Shown here: positions 51,501-60,264 of the stretch, piece by piece
Numbering within the stretch: position 1 is the stretch's first letter
Layout of the letters: every line of letters starts with the position of its first letter
Origin: Acanthaster planci
Lineage: Eukaryota > Echinodermata > Asteroidea > Valvatida > Acanthasteridae
Assembly (NCBI RefSeq): GCF_001949145.1
Contig: NW_019091407.1
Span: forward strand, 410,361-474,360
Length of the DNA stretch: 64,000 nucleotides
Direction of reading: 5' to 3'
The notes under the pieces: model-generated
Told to the model about the DNA's origin: nothing
Seen by the model: only the letters and a program-made list of their open reading frames with translations
Database searches by the model: none
Position numbers and translations under genes: made by a program

Positions 51501-54500
51501 AAGATTTGTGACAAACGGCAACACAAGTGAAGTCAAACAGCAGGTAGCCGCTTTAGGTGCCGCACAAGTGAAGACACACGTGCAGGTTCTGCATTTGGAA
51601 TCATCGAAAACTGAACGTAACTTCATTACCATACTTTGAATTGATCGAGAGACCAAGACACGAAGGGGTTCGTTGAGGCTACATTTGCCGAATTTCATGT
51701 TAGAAAAAGTGTTCGCATGTTATTGGATAGGGCATTCTCGGTACGCTTCACCCGGTTGGCTCCTTGACGTCCCATTAAAAGCTTCGGTTGTTAGAAGTAA
51801 TATCAGACTGGTGGGTGTACTGACCTAATATTCAAAGCAAAGTCTGTCATGATGCGCATGCAGGCATGCTCAGTGGGTTTATTCCAGCGATGAACTTGCT
51901 ATATGGAATTTTGACAGCATCTTCGGCTCCCAGGCACAAGCCACGCATAAATCGCGGGGAAAATCATTAGGCCATTATTTGAGTCCTACACTGGCGTCTC
52001 AGTGCACGCCAAGCTATTCAGATCAAGTGTAATCACAGACGGATGGGTTGGGACATGGTAAGCTTCCCCCCCCCACATTACACTGCAACCATTTTGAATG
52101 ATAATCCAACACACACATCGGTTCGGAGAATTGGAATAACATTAATGAAATGTCACAACCCTGACAAACAACAAGCGGTAAGCAAGTCTGCTAAACGATA
52201 ATCTGTTCAGTGTATTTTTCCAGCTTGGCCATATTACGGCGGTCTCTTTGATGCATCTTTGAAGAGGCGGACTCTAGTCATTAAGACCATGCGTAATGCG
52301 AAAGCCGCTTGAAGTAAATAGCAATTTAGTTTGTCAAAAATATACATTGGAAACTGTCCTTGAGTCCGTCAATTTTGAAAAATTCTGATCCTGCACAGCA
52401 CTGTGCAAGAAACAGCTAACGCGATATTTTTTGCTTACAGATATGGGTGTGGATTCAAATGTCAATATACATGTACATGTGGAGTACAACTTTTAAAACG
52501 CACGATCATTGTCATACGCAAACACAATAAACACGATCACAATGACAATGTTTTAGAGGAGTACGGGTGTCGAAATCGAGCAAAAGGCGTTTTCCATGCT
52601 GAAGGTAGTGTCAATTTGTCCATGGGTTTGCACCATTTAGAACACGAACGGGCGAACATGGTGCTTACACTGGTCCACTGTCAGGGTTGAGGGCTGCTTC
52701 ACTAGAGAATATAATTTCCATCTATTTCGATCAAAACAAAGATCAAAAATGATATTTATCCATTTGTATTCTGATCAGTAAAATGAAATTAAACTTTTAT
52801 GAGGTTTGGGTCGCAGTTTATATATTTAAAGGGACAAAAACCATGGTAAAACGTATCCTGTAAAATCAGGACAATTTGGAAATCTAATGCCACACAGGAC
52901 AAGACAGCCCGCCGGGTGTTATGATTGGCAATTGAAGTAGGTCACCTGCCAGACAGAGAAAGATATTGCATTATTCCCAGGCGAGCAGCGATAATTTTCA
53001 GTTCGGGTGGAAATGCATGCAAGTTACACCCCTAAGGAACTCTCTGTGTCACAGTCTCTGGTCCAGTGGATGGCATTGTTAACAAGGTGTCTTTTGTCAG
53101 AGACGGTGAGCCTGCCACGGTAAACGCCTACGGCCCTAAGCCGGCAACAAACCTTGAAATTGAACGAACGCAAAGTTGATTTAACAGATTACAGTCCATA
53201 AACGAATTTTATCTTGACACCTACAAAAGGTGTGATAAGTGTGACTTAATCGTACTGATTAAATTACCCACCACTTAAAAGGCTTAAGAAAATGTTTGAA
53301 AATGGGATACCTACTCAAGAAAAAAACAAACAGGCAATGTCAATAAACTGCACCCCATTCGAAGAGGCAGCCAATGTCTTATGTGCCAAAAAAGGACCGG
53401 TGGTGATTTTTGCCTCTATATGTGTGCATTTCAAAATATCGGTATATCGTTGAAAAGTACTTATCCATGTATCATTCAAGCATCCACGAAACCAATCCAG
53501 GAAGGAAATGCATTTGATAACTCAAAAAGAGGGCCGCAGTAGTTTACTGGTAGATAAATAACAAACCACCGGGTTTCACGAAAAAATATTTCTTCGAGCC
53601 CGTTATAATGATCTTCGTACATGCTCAAAGACTTTTTCTGGCAAAGAGCTGGAAAGGGCTACATGTAGCATTACCGACTGAGGTTGGTCCTAGATCACAG
53701 TCAGAGACTGTCCAGTGGCCATGTTTGTGTCCTTCCTCCATGCAGTAACAAAGAACTTCCCCATTCCGCCATTTTGTTATAGGAACCAAACAATATTTCA
53801 GTTCCCCGTCTCCAATCATGTCGACTTGCCCTAAATGATATAGGAACCCAGCATTGGACATTTGTGAAAAGGAAAAGAACCTTTTCGGAGGAACCCTGAA
53901 AGAAATATTAAATACAAGGGTTGGAAAGCCATCTTATGTGGCTAATGATGGAGTTGCATGCCAGTCTACTAAGTCTTTGAGAGACTGGGAGTCTACCGCA
54001 GTTGTGAAAGGAGGAAGGTGGGAATGTACAGCAAGTTAGCAACCAGATAACGCTTCACAAGTACCTCCAAACAACCTCACTTTCGGGAAAGACAAACAAG
54101 GAGTCTGGCCGGACGTCGCCAAGAGCCTCGCGGCCTGTGTGTCTCAAAAAGCAATCTCGCAAATGAGACTCATTTATATGAACCAGCCTTGGATTGTCAC
54201 AAAAAGTGGAGCGCACACATTTTACTATCACAGCGACTTCGCGCCCTGGGCGGCCTTCTAATCCGCTTCATTGTTACAATGCGCTGAGCGACTAGGCGTG
54301 TTGAGTGAGGTTCCCAGATGTTGAAAGGACACTCTGAGACCGGAATTTGACACTGTCTTCTTGCAGAGAAACATGAACACTGTACATGTACACTGCTGCA
54401 GCACTGATTGAAAGGCATGAAAAAAATTGATGTATCAAGCATTTTTTTCGTCAATTAAGCGGCCAATGAACAACATGGCTGAGTTATCCTGTCAATCAGT

Positions 54501-57500
54501 AGGGTAAGACCTGAAAGATTTAGCTCCGGCTGCGAGTACGTACTGATTTGAATTAAGATAACATGCAGTGTTGAAATAAAAATCAAACAAATCTGTAACT
54601 TATTCAAGATGGCGTAGCCTACGACGGTTCACACCTTTGGTAGAAAATACCATGAAAGGTACCTTTCAAATATCATATGTTCACGGAAAAGTGCAAAACA
54701 TGGTTTCACATTGATTTAACATTTAGTACTGGCCGATTTTTTTGGTATGGGGGCGTATCTGGTCCATTGGTGTAAACGCCACAGGCTATATTAATCTAAT
54801 TGGGATCATAAACCATGATAACTTGATGAAGTGTATGGATTGTGGCATTTGTAGGCATTATCAGGATTGAACAGTGAAGCATAACAAGGAGTTCCTGGTT
54901 GAACTTATGAAGCACTTTCGATTTGAATCCGATCTAAATCCCACCTCGGATCTGAGCGAATTAAACTGCTTCAGTCTGATTCAGATAATCTGATAAAATC
55001 CTACTTTGTTTCTGACTTGTTTCAAATGCATAAACTTGTCTATCATCACCAGTAAGATTCTTTCATCAACTTGTGGCAGCGATTATTTTCCACTTCACCG
55101 GGAACTAATTTCCTCAACCGTTATCTCTTATATACTTTTATGCATTTATTTTGCATAGTATAACCCCTGTTGGTATGACTACGGCAAGACGTTGCCTTAA
55201 TTTAGTATTTATGGTTATCAGTGCTCTAAAACTAAGTACAGCCCGGGGCTGTTGTGTCACTATTTTGTGTTTTATTACGGGTGTTCTTACCACCATTTCA
55301 AGGTGAATATCGCCAAGCTTTTAAATAAAGTTACATGAAACGTTTCGTTTGTGTTTTTGCTCGTCCAAGAAACCCGGAAATAATAATAATACTAAAAAAA
55401 AAAACCGGAAATAACACACACAAAAAAAGATGGCTGCTCAATTTATGACCTGAACAATTTAGATTAAGGACTTTAACAGTACAATTTAACATGGCCAATT
55501 TGTTAGTTTTACAATGAAGTTGGTGATTCGTAAAATGGGCTACAAGTTCTTGTTTATCTTAACTCGGATTTTCTGGGATTCGGATGGGATTCAACACTTT
55601 TGGGTGGATCGGATCATAGAGCTACAACCCATGGGTTGTAGCTTTGTGATCGGATTGAGCCACGAAGGCCATCGGAGCGGATCAGATTGAGCCAAAACTG
55701 TGGGATTCGGATCAGATTTTCTGCTAGAGTTGTCGATCGGATTGGCCTTAATTTTCAAATCCGATCCGACGCACATCTTTGAACTGCACAGTCACCACAG
55801 ATGGTGCCTCAGTTATGGCCAAGAGCGGTATTTGTGACGTGCAGTACACCTGACAGCTACTGCGTGAATAATCACAAGTCTTACAAGCCGACAACGTGAC
55901 AGCAACGATTATAAGCGCAGTGTGGTTTAAAGAACGCGAGGACCTCACACAGTGATGGTCCCGTAAAAACAACAGGTATTGAATGAAACGTGTACGCTGC
56001 CCTGCTTGGAGAACATTTTACCGCCCCATTGTCTCACCAACTTGGAACAAGGGGACAATGGATAAGACGCAGAGCTGACCTGTTATTTGTTATATGGCCC
56101 ACGATTTGTCACGTTATCGCCATAACCGTTGAATATTGTAGTGGGGTTTCATGGAAGAGGCAGGTGTGGCCAACTGGCATCCAAGCGAGTCAACAACTCC
56201 AGTAACGTCCCTCTTTCATAAGAAACATTAAAATATCTGAATCTGTGTACATTGTATCTCATTTCAAATTTTCTTTTTTTTGGGGGGGAGACAGCAGGAA
56301 CACACCTGAAGTCAATAAGTTATGGCCTCTGCTTTTGCATACAGTAAAATGCTACCAAGGGAGGGTACTGCAAAGTTAACGGTCAATAAATGTTGACATT
56401 ATTCAATATCTGGTGTCGATAGTTGAGTTGCACAGCTGACAAATTAATCACTCGGTGTTTCGCGTTGTCTTCAATCATCTCTTAAAATTAAGCATGCTCA
56501 TTCAAGTAAACTTTAGCACACACCTCGTCAATTGCGTTTCCACAGGTATCATCGCCAGCCCCCCCCCCCAAAAAAATCCTCTGAAAAAGTTAATCCAAGA
56601 TAAAGGTTGCCTTACAAGCTTGCATTCAAAATAACGAAATGGACTTATTTCAGCATGACGACAGTTAGTGGGGAAGCAATAGACCGGCGAAGTTGTTAAA
56701 ATAGCACATGTTTTTGTTCGCTCGTAATTTGGCTCCGCTCTAGTCTACAACTGACGGAACTTTTTCACGGAATACATGTGTACGAATCAGCAGTGAATAA
56801 CCGAAGTAAGAGAGAGCGAACAAGCCCGCGGGTATGCAGGTATGTTGCATCAAATGATCCGTGGTTGCATCGCCGCACCAGAATGAAATCATGTATAGAT
56901 CGGCCTCCATGCGACCCCTCATCGGGGGCCTAGCTGTTGGTGGTCGATTAGCCATATAAAATGCGCTATGTTGCCGACCGTCATGGATCCATGTGGCACG
57001 AATCATTAGTTCCGGCTGCAACAATGGTGGCCCCAGGCGTACCGATGATCCATGCCGTAAGCATGTGTGGGATTTCACAACGTCCTGCTCGGGAGGTAAC
57101 TTGTACGGGTTCCACAATAATACTCAACGAAGGATGAAAACATCGACCAAGGATAGGACTTGATTGCTAGTGTGAAAACAAGTAGAAAGCTTGGGCGATT
57201 TCAACCTGACAAATACGTCAGCAGAAAGGTAAAGCTGACGAAACATTGAGGGGTCTGCATGACCAACATCAGCAGCGCGGCTTGGCAAGTTCCATACAGA
57301 GGATGGAGGTCGGAGCAAGATGAACATCTCTCAAAGGCCGCAAGGCCTGTACTTGTACCCTATTTCTAAAGCTTGTACTATGTAGGCCCTATATAGACCT
57401 GCGCTTTGCATTCAACTGCAGAGGGTCCACGGAGGCGGACAGAGCTACATGTAGAAACAAGTTTTTTTACCCTTGAGGCAGTTCTCCAAACAATAAGCCT

Positions 57501-58443
57501 TGCAGACAATACATCGTGGCTTACACATGCCGGACAAGGGAGGCTTGGACGTCCGACAGAATGAACCGTCAAGACTGCAGGTTATTGCCCAAAATTGGGT
57601 GTACACCACTAAGCCTCTGTGACTCGTTGGGTTGGTTGCATTAAGTCTCATGCCTGAATAACTGACGCCAAAACCCGAAGTGAGAAAAATTCCACAGGAA
57701 TACTTTGAACGTGCTGAGGCATTACTGAGTTGCATGAAATGACCTGCGAAATCTGTTGTGCTTGCTTTTTCAGGGGAGTCAAAAAGGTTTATGCCTTATT
57801 AAAGTAAGTCTGCTATCCACACACAAGCAAAATGGCTTTGTCGGAACAAAACAGCAATTCTGATCAGTGGCACCACAAGCTTTCATCTAAAGCAGGTTTT
57901 GTTTCTTGTATGTGCTTATTTTGAGCCTATTTCCCCCTTGTGATTAGTATTTTCAGCATTCTACGGGTCAAATCTCCCTAGATGACATTTACGTCAGGAA
58001 TAAGAACAGTAGAAATTATACTTCATTGTTCAGTTTATTTTTAAAGGAAGTTCTAAAATAATTATCACAATAAGGGCAATACTGTGTCGCCCACCACTGT
58101 TCGGGTAGAGGGGGATGTTCATTTGACACAGTCCCTGTTTTTCTTTTCAAATACACACCCCATAGTACTATTACTAGGCCACAGTTTGGCGGTAAACTGA
58201 GGAACAACGAGGGGCTTTGCCAAACAGCTCGTGTTCCATTATAAAATCAGGATAATTCCATGCTACGAATTCACTCACGTCTGTTGAATCATGTTGAATC
58301 ACATTAGCCTTGGCGCACGCACAACTGCAAGTGAGAAGAATATGGGCTCGTTGTGGACTTACCCTACTGGCGAGCGATGGCTGAACGCAGGTAATAAGTA
58401 GAACCTGAGCAAGGAGAGCGAGGATCGGTCTGGCTGCAGTCAT
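36334..58443 (-). CDS. SMOC: SMOC-like secreted calcium-binding protein with two Tg-EC modules (gene span, nine coding exons)
   Basis: Join on the - strand of 58443-58363, 51326-51149, 50658-50413, 48604-48269, 46870-46823, 46387-46322, 45902-45630, 39045-38955 and 36577-36334 (1563 nt, 520 residues plus stop); all junctions are GT-AG and in frame. Order: signal peptide 1-26, Kazal 41-85, thyroglobulin-1 at 91-160, EC with two EF-hands 170-276, acidic then proline-rich linker 282-318, second thyroglobulin-1 at 326-393, second EC 411-508, short basic tail. SMOC proteins are secreted matrix proteins that bind calcium and heparan sulfate and modulate BMP signalling (Drosophila Pentagone is a relative). 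Vertebrate SMOCs (about 435-445 residues) have Kazal-Tg-linker-Tg-EC; the extra EC between the Tg domains is the oddity here. Testicans also mix these domains but in another order. The family call is firm; one-to-one orthology is inferred. Confidence 0.9.
36578..38954. other. SMOC intron 8
   Basis: 2.4 kb between the two exons of the second EC domain. Contains a C12/A9 homopolymer run near 38811-38830. No coding or RNA feature seen. Confidence 0.6.
38955..39045 (-). CDS. SMOC: SMOC exon 8: start of second EC domain
   Basis: 91 nt, residues 411-439: CSGNKKEEFFEILLDIFTEE then MSIDDSIID. It corresponds position by position to the opening helix of exon 4 (C-x-E-F...L-x-DIF-x-EE). Acceptor after a T-rich tract ending TTAATAG; donor GATGG|GTAAGT, phase 2. 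Exon 7 joins it in frame. Confidence 0.88.
39046..45629. other. SMOC intron 7
   Basis: 6.6 kb. Contains a pure A tract on the + strand (about 42047-42070) and many ACATGTACATG palindromes, but no exon that fits the phase-1 junction better than the direct join of exons 7 and 8. Open frames at 44.4-44.7 kb show no domain. Confidence 0.6.
45630..45902 (-). CDS. SMOC: SMOC exon 7: second thyroglobulin type-1 domain
   Basis: Residues 320-409. Cysteines at 326, 350, 361, 368, 370 and 393; GVFIPQC, AVQCHEEAGYCWCV and GRPIPGT give the Tg-1 signature. NAT at 396-398 is a potential N-glycosylation site just after the domain. Acceptor TCTGTGTCAG, donor GAAG|GTCAGT, phase 1-1. Confidence 0.93.
46322..46387 (-). 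CDS. SMOC: SMOC exon 6: proline-rich linker exon
   Basis: 66 nt, residues 298-318, LPPPVRILPVTPPPPGDTGN then A: eight prolines in 21 residues, an extended spacer before the second Tg domain. Acceptor TTCCAACAG, donor GCGG|GTAATT. Phase 1-1, so it too can be skipped without frameshift. Confidence 0.72.
46823..46870 (-). CDS. SMOC: SMOC exon 5: acidic linker micro-exon
   Basis: 48 nt, residues 282-296, EQAEEEPTADTNLPE. Found by phase: exon 4 leaves one base (A), and this segment has a strong acceptor (CTCTTCTTATCCCTCAACTCAG) two bases before the next codon and donor GAAG|GTAGGC. Symmetric phase 1-1, so skipping keeps the frame. No homology is expected for so short a linker; the call rests on splice sites, frame and composition. 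Confidence 0.7.
48269..48604 (-). CDS. SMOC: SMOC exon 4: first EC (EF-hand pair) domain
   Basis: Residues 170-280 in one 336-nt exon, phase 1 at both ends. It opens CSQDARIEFNTNLKDIF, has EF-hand loops DSNGDMELDRKE (224-235) and DLDRDERIAKTE (261-272), and the LKPKKCAKTFVEHC linker. Both loops have acidic or oxygen ligands at positions 1, 3, 5 and 12 and look able to bind calcium. This resembles the C-terminal EC domain of vertebrate SMOC1/2 (LDSN, KPKKCA, DYCDL motifs) even more than the second EC here does, yet it sits between the Tg domains. Confidence 0.9.
49225..49429. repeat. G/C-tract repeat with CGTAGC ends (SMOC intron 3)
   Basis: Starts CGTAGCC followed by a run of G, then a GGGGGCACGTGCTCCCCC palindrome, a second C run near 49345, and ends CAGCTACG, the inverse of the start. 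It looks like a short non-autonomous repeat. A single undetermined base (n) lies close by at 49186, typical of assembly trouble next to such tracts. Confidence 0.5.
50112..50257. repeat. MITE family A, copy 3 (SMOC intron 3)
   Basis: Arms CCTCCAAGAGTTTGCAACGT then GTTGGCCAATCACAAC on the left, and TTGTGAATGGCCAAAACGTT then ACAGACTCTTGGAGG on the right. Same family as the copies at 5.3 and 34.5 kb. It sits about 155 bp from the 3' end of the first Tg exon. Confidence 0.82.
50413..50658 (-). CDS. SMOC: SMOC exon 3: first thyroglobulin type-1 domain
   Basis: Residues 88-168. Cysteines at 91, 114, 125, 132, 134 and 160 with GVFVPQC, KVQCHQSFGYCWCV and DGKPIPGS are the signature of thyroglobulin-1 repeats (CWCV at 132-135). 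Phase 1 at both ends. A MITE lies about 155 bp downstream of the exon in the intron. Confidence 0.93.
51149..51326 (-). CDS. SMOC: SMOC exon 2: Kazal / follistatin-like domain
   Basis: Residues 28-86. Six cysteines at 41, 45, 54, 65, 72 and 85, with the hallmark VCGMDGQTYNSRC, form a Kazal-type fold. SMOC and SPARC relatives carry such a domain in their N-terminal half. Phase-0 acceptor TTGACAG, phase-1 donor GAGG|GTGGGT at 51148. Confidence 0.92.
53673..53836 (-). other. Orphan exon-like open segment
   Basis: Reads GQVDMIGDGELKYCLVPITK then WRNGEVLCYCMEEGHKHGHW then TVSDCDLGPTSV on the - strand, bounded by an acceptor-like TATATCATTTAG and a donor-like GTCG|GTAATG. Four regularly placed cysteines and tryptophans make it look like a small extracellular domain. 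Its phase (1-1) does not fit between SMOC exons 1 and 2, which join in phase 0. I do not recognise the family. It may be an exon of a nested or decayed gene, or chance. Confidence 0.35.
54921..55775. repeat. GATCGGATT-rich region with inverted copies
   Basis: Left end has AATCCGATCTAAATCCCA; the right half (55565-55766) has at least six variants of GGATYGGATC/GATCGGATT, some inverted. It includes a perfect 24-bp palindrome at 55620-55643 (half-site AGCTACAACCCA) and a 9-bp inverted pair GATCGGATT/AATCCGATC at 55735-55743 and 55758-55766. Probably a decayed inverted-repeat transposon; ends uncertain. Confidence 0.45.
58363..58443 (-). CDS. SMOC: SMOC exon 1: start codon and signal peptide
   Basis: Residues 1-27: MTAARPILALLAQVLLITCV then QPSLASR. 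A hydrophobic core of about 15 residues is followed by small residues, a typical secretory signal with likely cleavage near LAS/R. Phase-0 donor AGG|GTAAGT at 58362. It joins to the Kazal exon across a 7-kb intron. Confidence 0.85.
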
Positions 58444-59963
58444 GCTTGCGTCGTGCTTGCTGGTATGCCGGCCTTCAACCAAAAGCAAGTTCTCGCAACA
58501 GGTTGAGCAATGATATATCGTCTCAAGTAATTGAAATGACACACAGGTCCCCCTCCTGGGTTGTAAAAACAGCTCCTGAAAGTCCAACCGATTTGATCAA
58601 AGCCAGGACCAAGTTCGGTCGGAAATCGACAATGGAATTTGCTGAGAACAAGCATTAATGTAACCGAGAATTACCGATCAAGTATCCAGCGCCAGCGTGG
58701 AGTTACTGTACCGGCGAGACACGGTAATTGTTAATCGCGCCCATAGTTTAGTCTGCGACAAAATAAATCACAAATTGGTTCGGCTGGAGTGCTTTACGGT
58801 GAAACTGAACGGAGGCAATCTGGCTTCAGTTGCAATGACGACCACGTAGTCACAGCTTGGTGCTCACTGTGTTCTTGGAGTCCTTGCGACAGGATGATGC
58901 CGGCGTTTCACATGGAGTGCGGCCAGTAGACGGACTGCCGTGCATCTGTCAAATCATGGTCAAAGTGTGTGGAGCAGGTTCAATGTGTGCCAAGTGAAAT
59001 GAGTAGCACGGCATGTGATTGGTCGGTTTACTTGCGCTGTGCTTTCCAAGTATGAAGCGCGTACTCTAGGATGGCCGCCCATTTAGAGTGTGTCAACGAT
59101 GTGTTCGGCGTGAGCGCTACTCGCCGATGTGATCGCCCCCGTACACGATCGTCATGTGTATCGGCTGTTGACTTTCTGGCTGCCTCGGTTAAGAGTGCGA
59201 AGCAACAACCAGTTCTTCGACACCTGCGCATTCTCATGTAAATTTGTTCGGCAGTCAATTACGATAACGCTGGGCGAATCTGCACCCGAGTCGGGCCAAT
59301 TTGCTGTTTTTTTTTTAAGGTTTGTCACCGCAGATAAGTGTTTGTTTAATAGCTATAATGGTTGGACTCTTGGCCCGATGATGATTCTATTCACACCGAT
59401 TTGGGCTGCCTCCCTTTTGTGAATGGTTTCGCTTCAGCCAGTAGCTGAATACGATGGCTCGGTTGACCGAATGGTTTATTTTTTTGTCCCGGATTTCGGA
59501 TTTCTAAGGATGGATTTCTGTCGACTTTTCTTCGGCCGCGGAGACAACACTGGAAAACATTCATTCATATAGTTTGAGCAAACACCCTTGGGCTTAATTC
59601 AAAGCTACGAAGAGGGAGCCACTGGCTTTCATAATCCATTACGTCCAGAGCGGATCCTCAGCCAACTGTCTTTGTCTGACAACAAACATTTCAAACAAGC
59701 TATTACGGCCATTAATGGCCCACAATAGCCATTGATGACTTAATTGTTACCAACGCGCGCCCCAAATCCAGCCAGCTTAAAGTTAACCCGTTTAACCCGA
59801 GATATGAGTAAGCCTGAGTGCATGACGCATCCAGTTGGCCAGTAGCGTGCCTGGCTAATAAGGGGGCCAATCTTCAGTGAGACGTGAGACGAGTGCCGTA
59901 ATTAGTAAACCGTTGTCTGAACATGAATTATTGAAATCATGACAAACTATTTGAGAGAGCAAC
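58444..59963. other. Upstream region of SMOC
   Basis: Immediately 5' of the SMOC start codon (gene reads leftward), so it should contain the 5' UTR and core promoter. CpG dinucleotides are fairly frequent between about 58.7 and 59.3 kb. No TATA box or other site could be assigned with confidence, and no coding region was recognised. Confidence 0.45.
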
Positions 59964-60256
59964 AAGGGGGAGCGGGTTAGCGTGTTAGCGTAGCGGTTCT
60001 TTCCTCGCTTGGCACCAATGAGGCCTGGGTTCGAGTCCCGGCTTGGCCCAGGCTTTAAGTGCATTTGGTTTCTAGTCCATTATCGTTCTTGCAGGTTTTC
60101 TCCGGGCAACTCCAGTTTCCTCCTGCCTCTAAAACTGGACCTTCTTCCTAACTCCGTAATGTGATGCTGATTAATAAAGTGTATGAATAAACGTACTGTT
60201 ATTGGCGCCAATAGCCTGAGTTGCTGAAAGCGCCATTAAAACAAAACAACAACGAC
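59964..60256 (+). mobile_element. tRNA-derived SINE with target-site duplication
   Basis: An A box (TAGCGTAGCGGT, 59986-59997, one mismatch to consensus) and a perfect Pol III B box (GGTTCGAGTCC, 60028-60038) form a tRNA-like head. A body with GGTTTTCTCCGGGCAACTCC (about 60095) and an A-rich tail (AAAACAAAACAACAAC) follow. AGAGCAAC occurs directly before (59956-59963) and after (60257-60264), an 8-bp target-site duplication. The head does not fold as an intact tRNA, so it is not scored as a tRNA gene. Confidence 0.8.
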
Positions 60257-60264
60257 AGAGCAAC

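Larger units (their letters stand above)
51327..58362. other. SMOC intron 1
   Basis: 7 kb between the signal-peptide and Kazal exons. Holds the exon-like segment at 53.7 kb and the GATCGGATT-rich region at 54.9-55.8 kb, both listed separately. First introns of this size often carry enhancers, but no specific site can be supported here. Confidence 0.55.

Noticed and set aside
59971-60045. Functional tRNA gene
   Set aside because: Has A and B boxes but no convincing acceptor stem or anticodon arm, and is followed by a SINE body, A-rich tail and target duplication.
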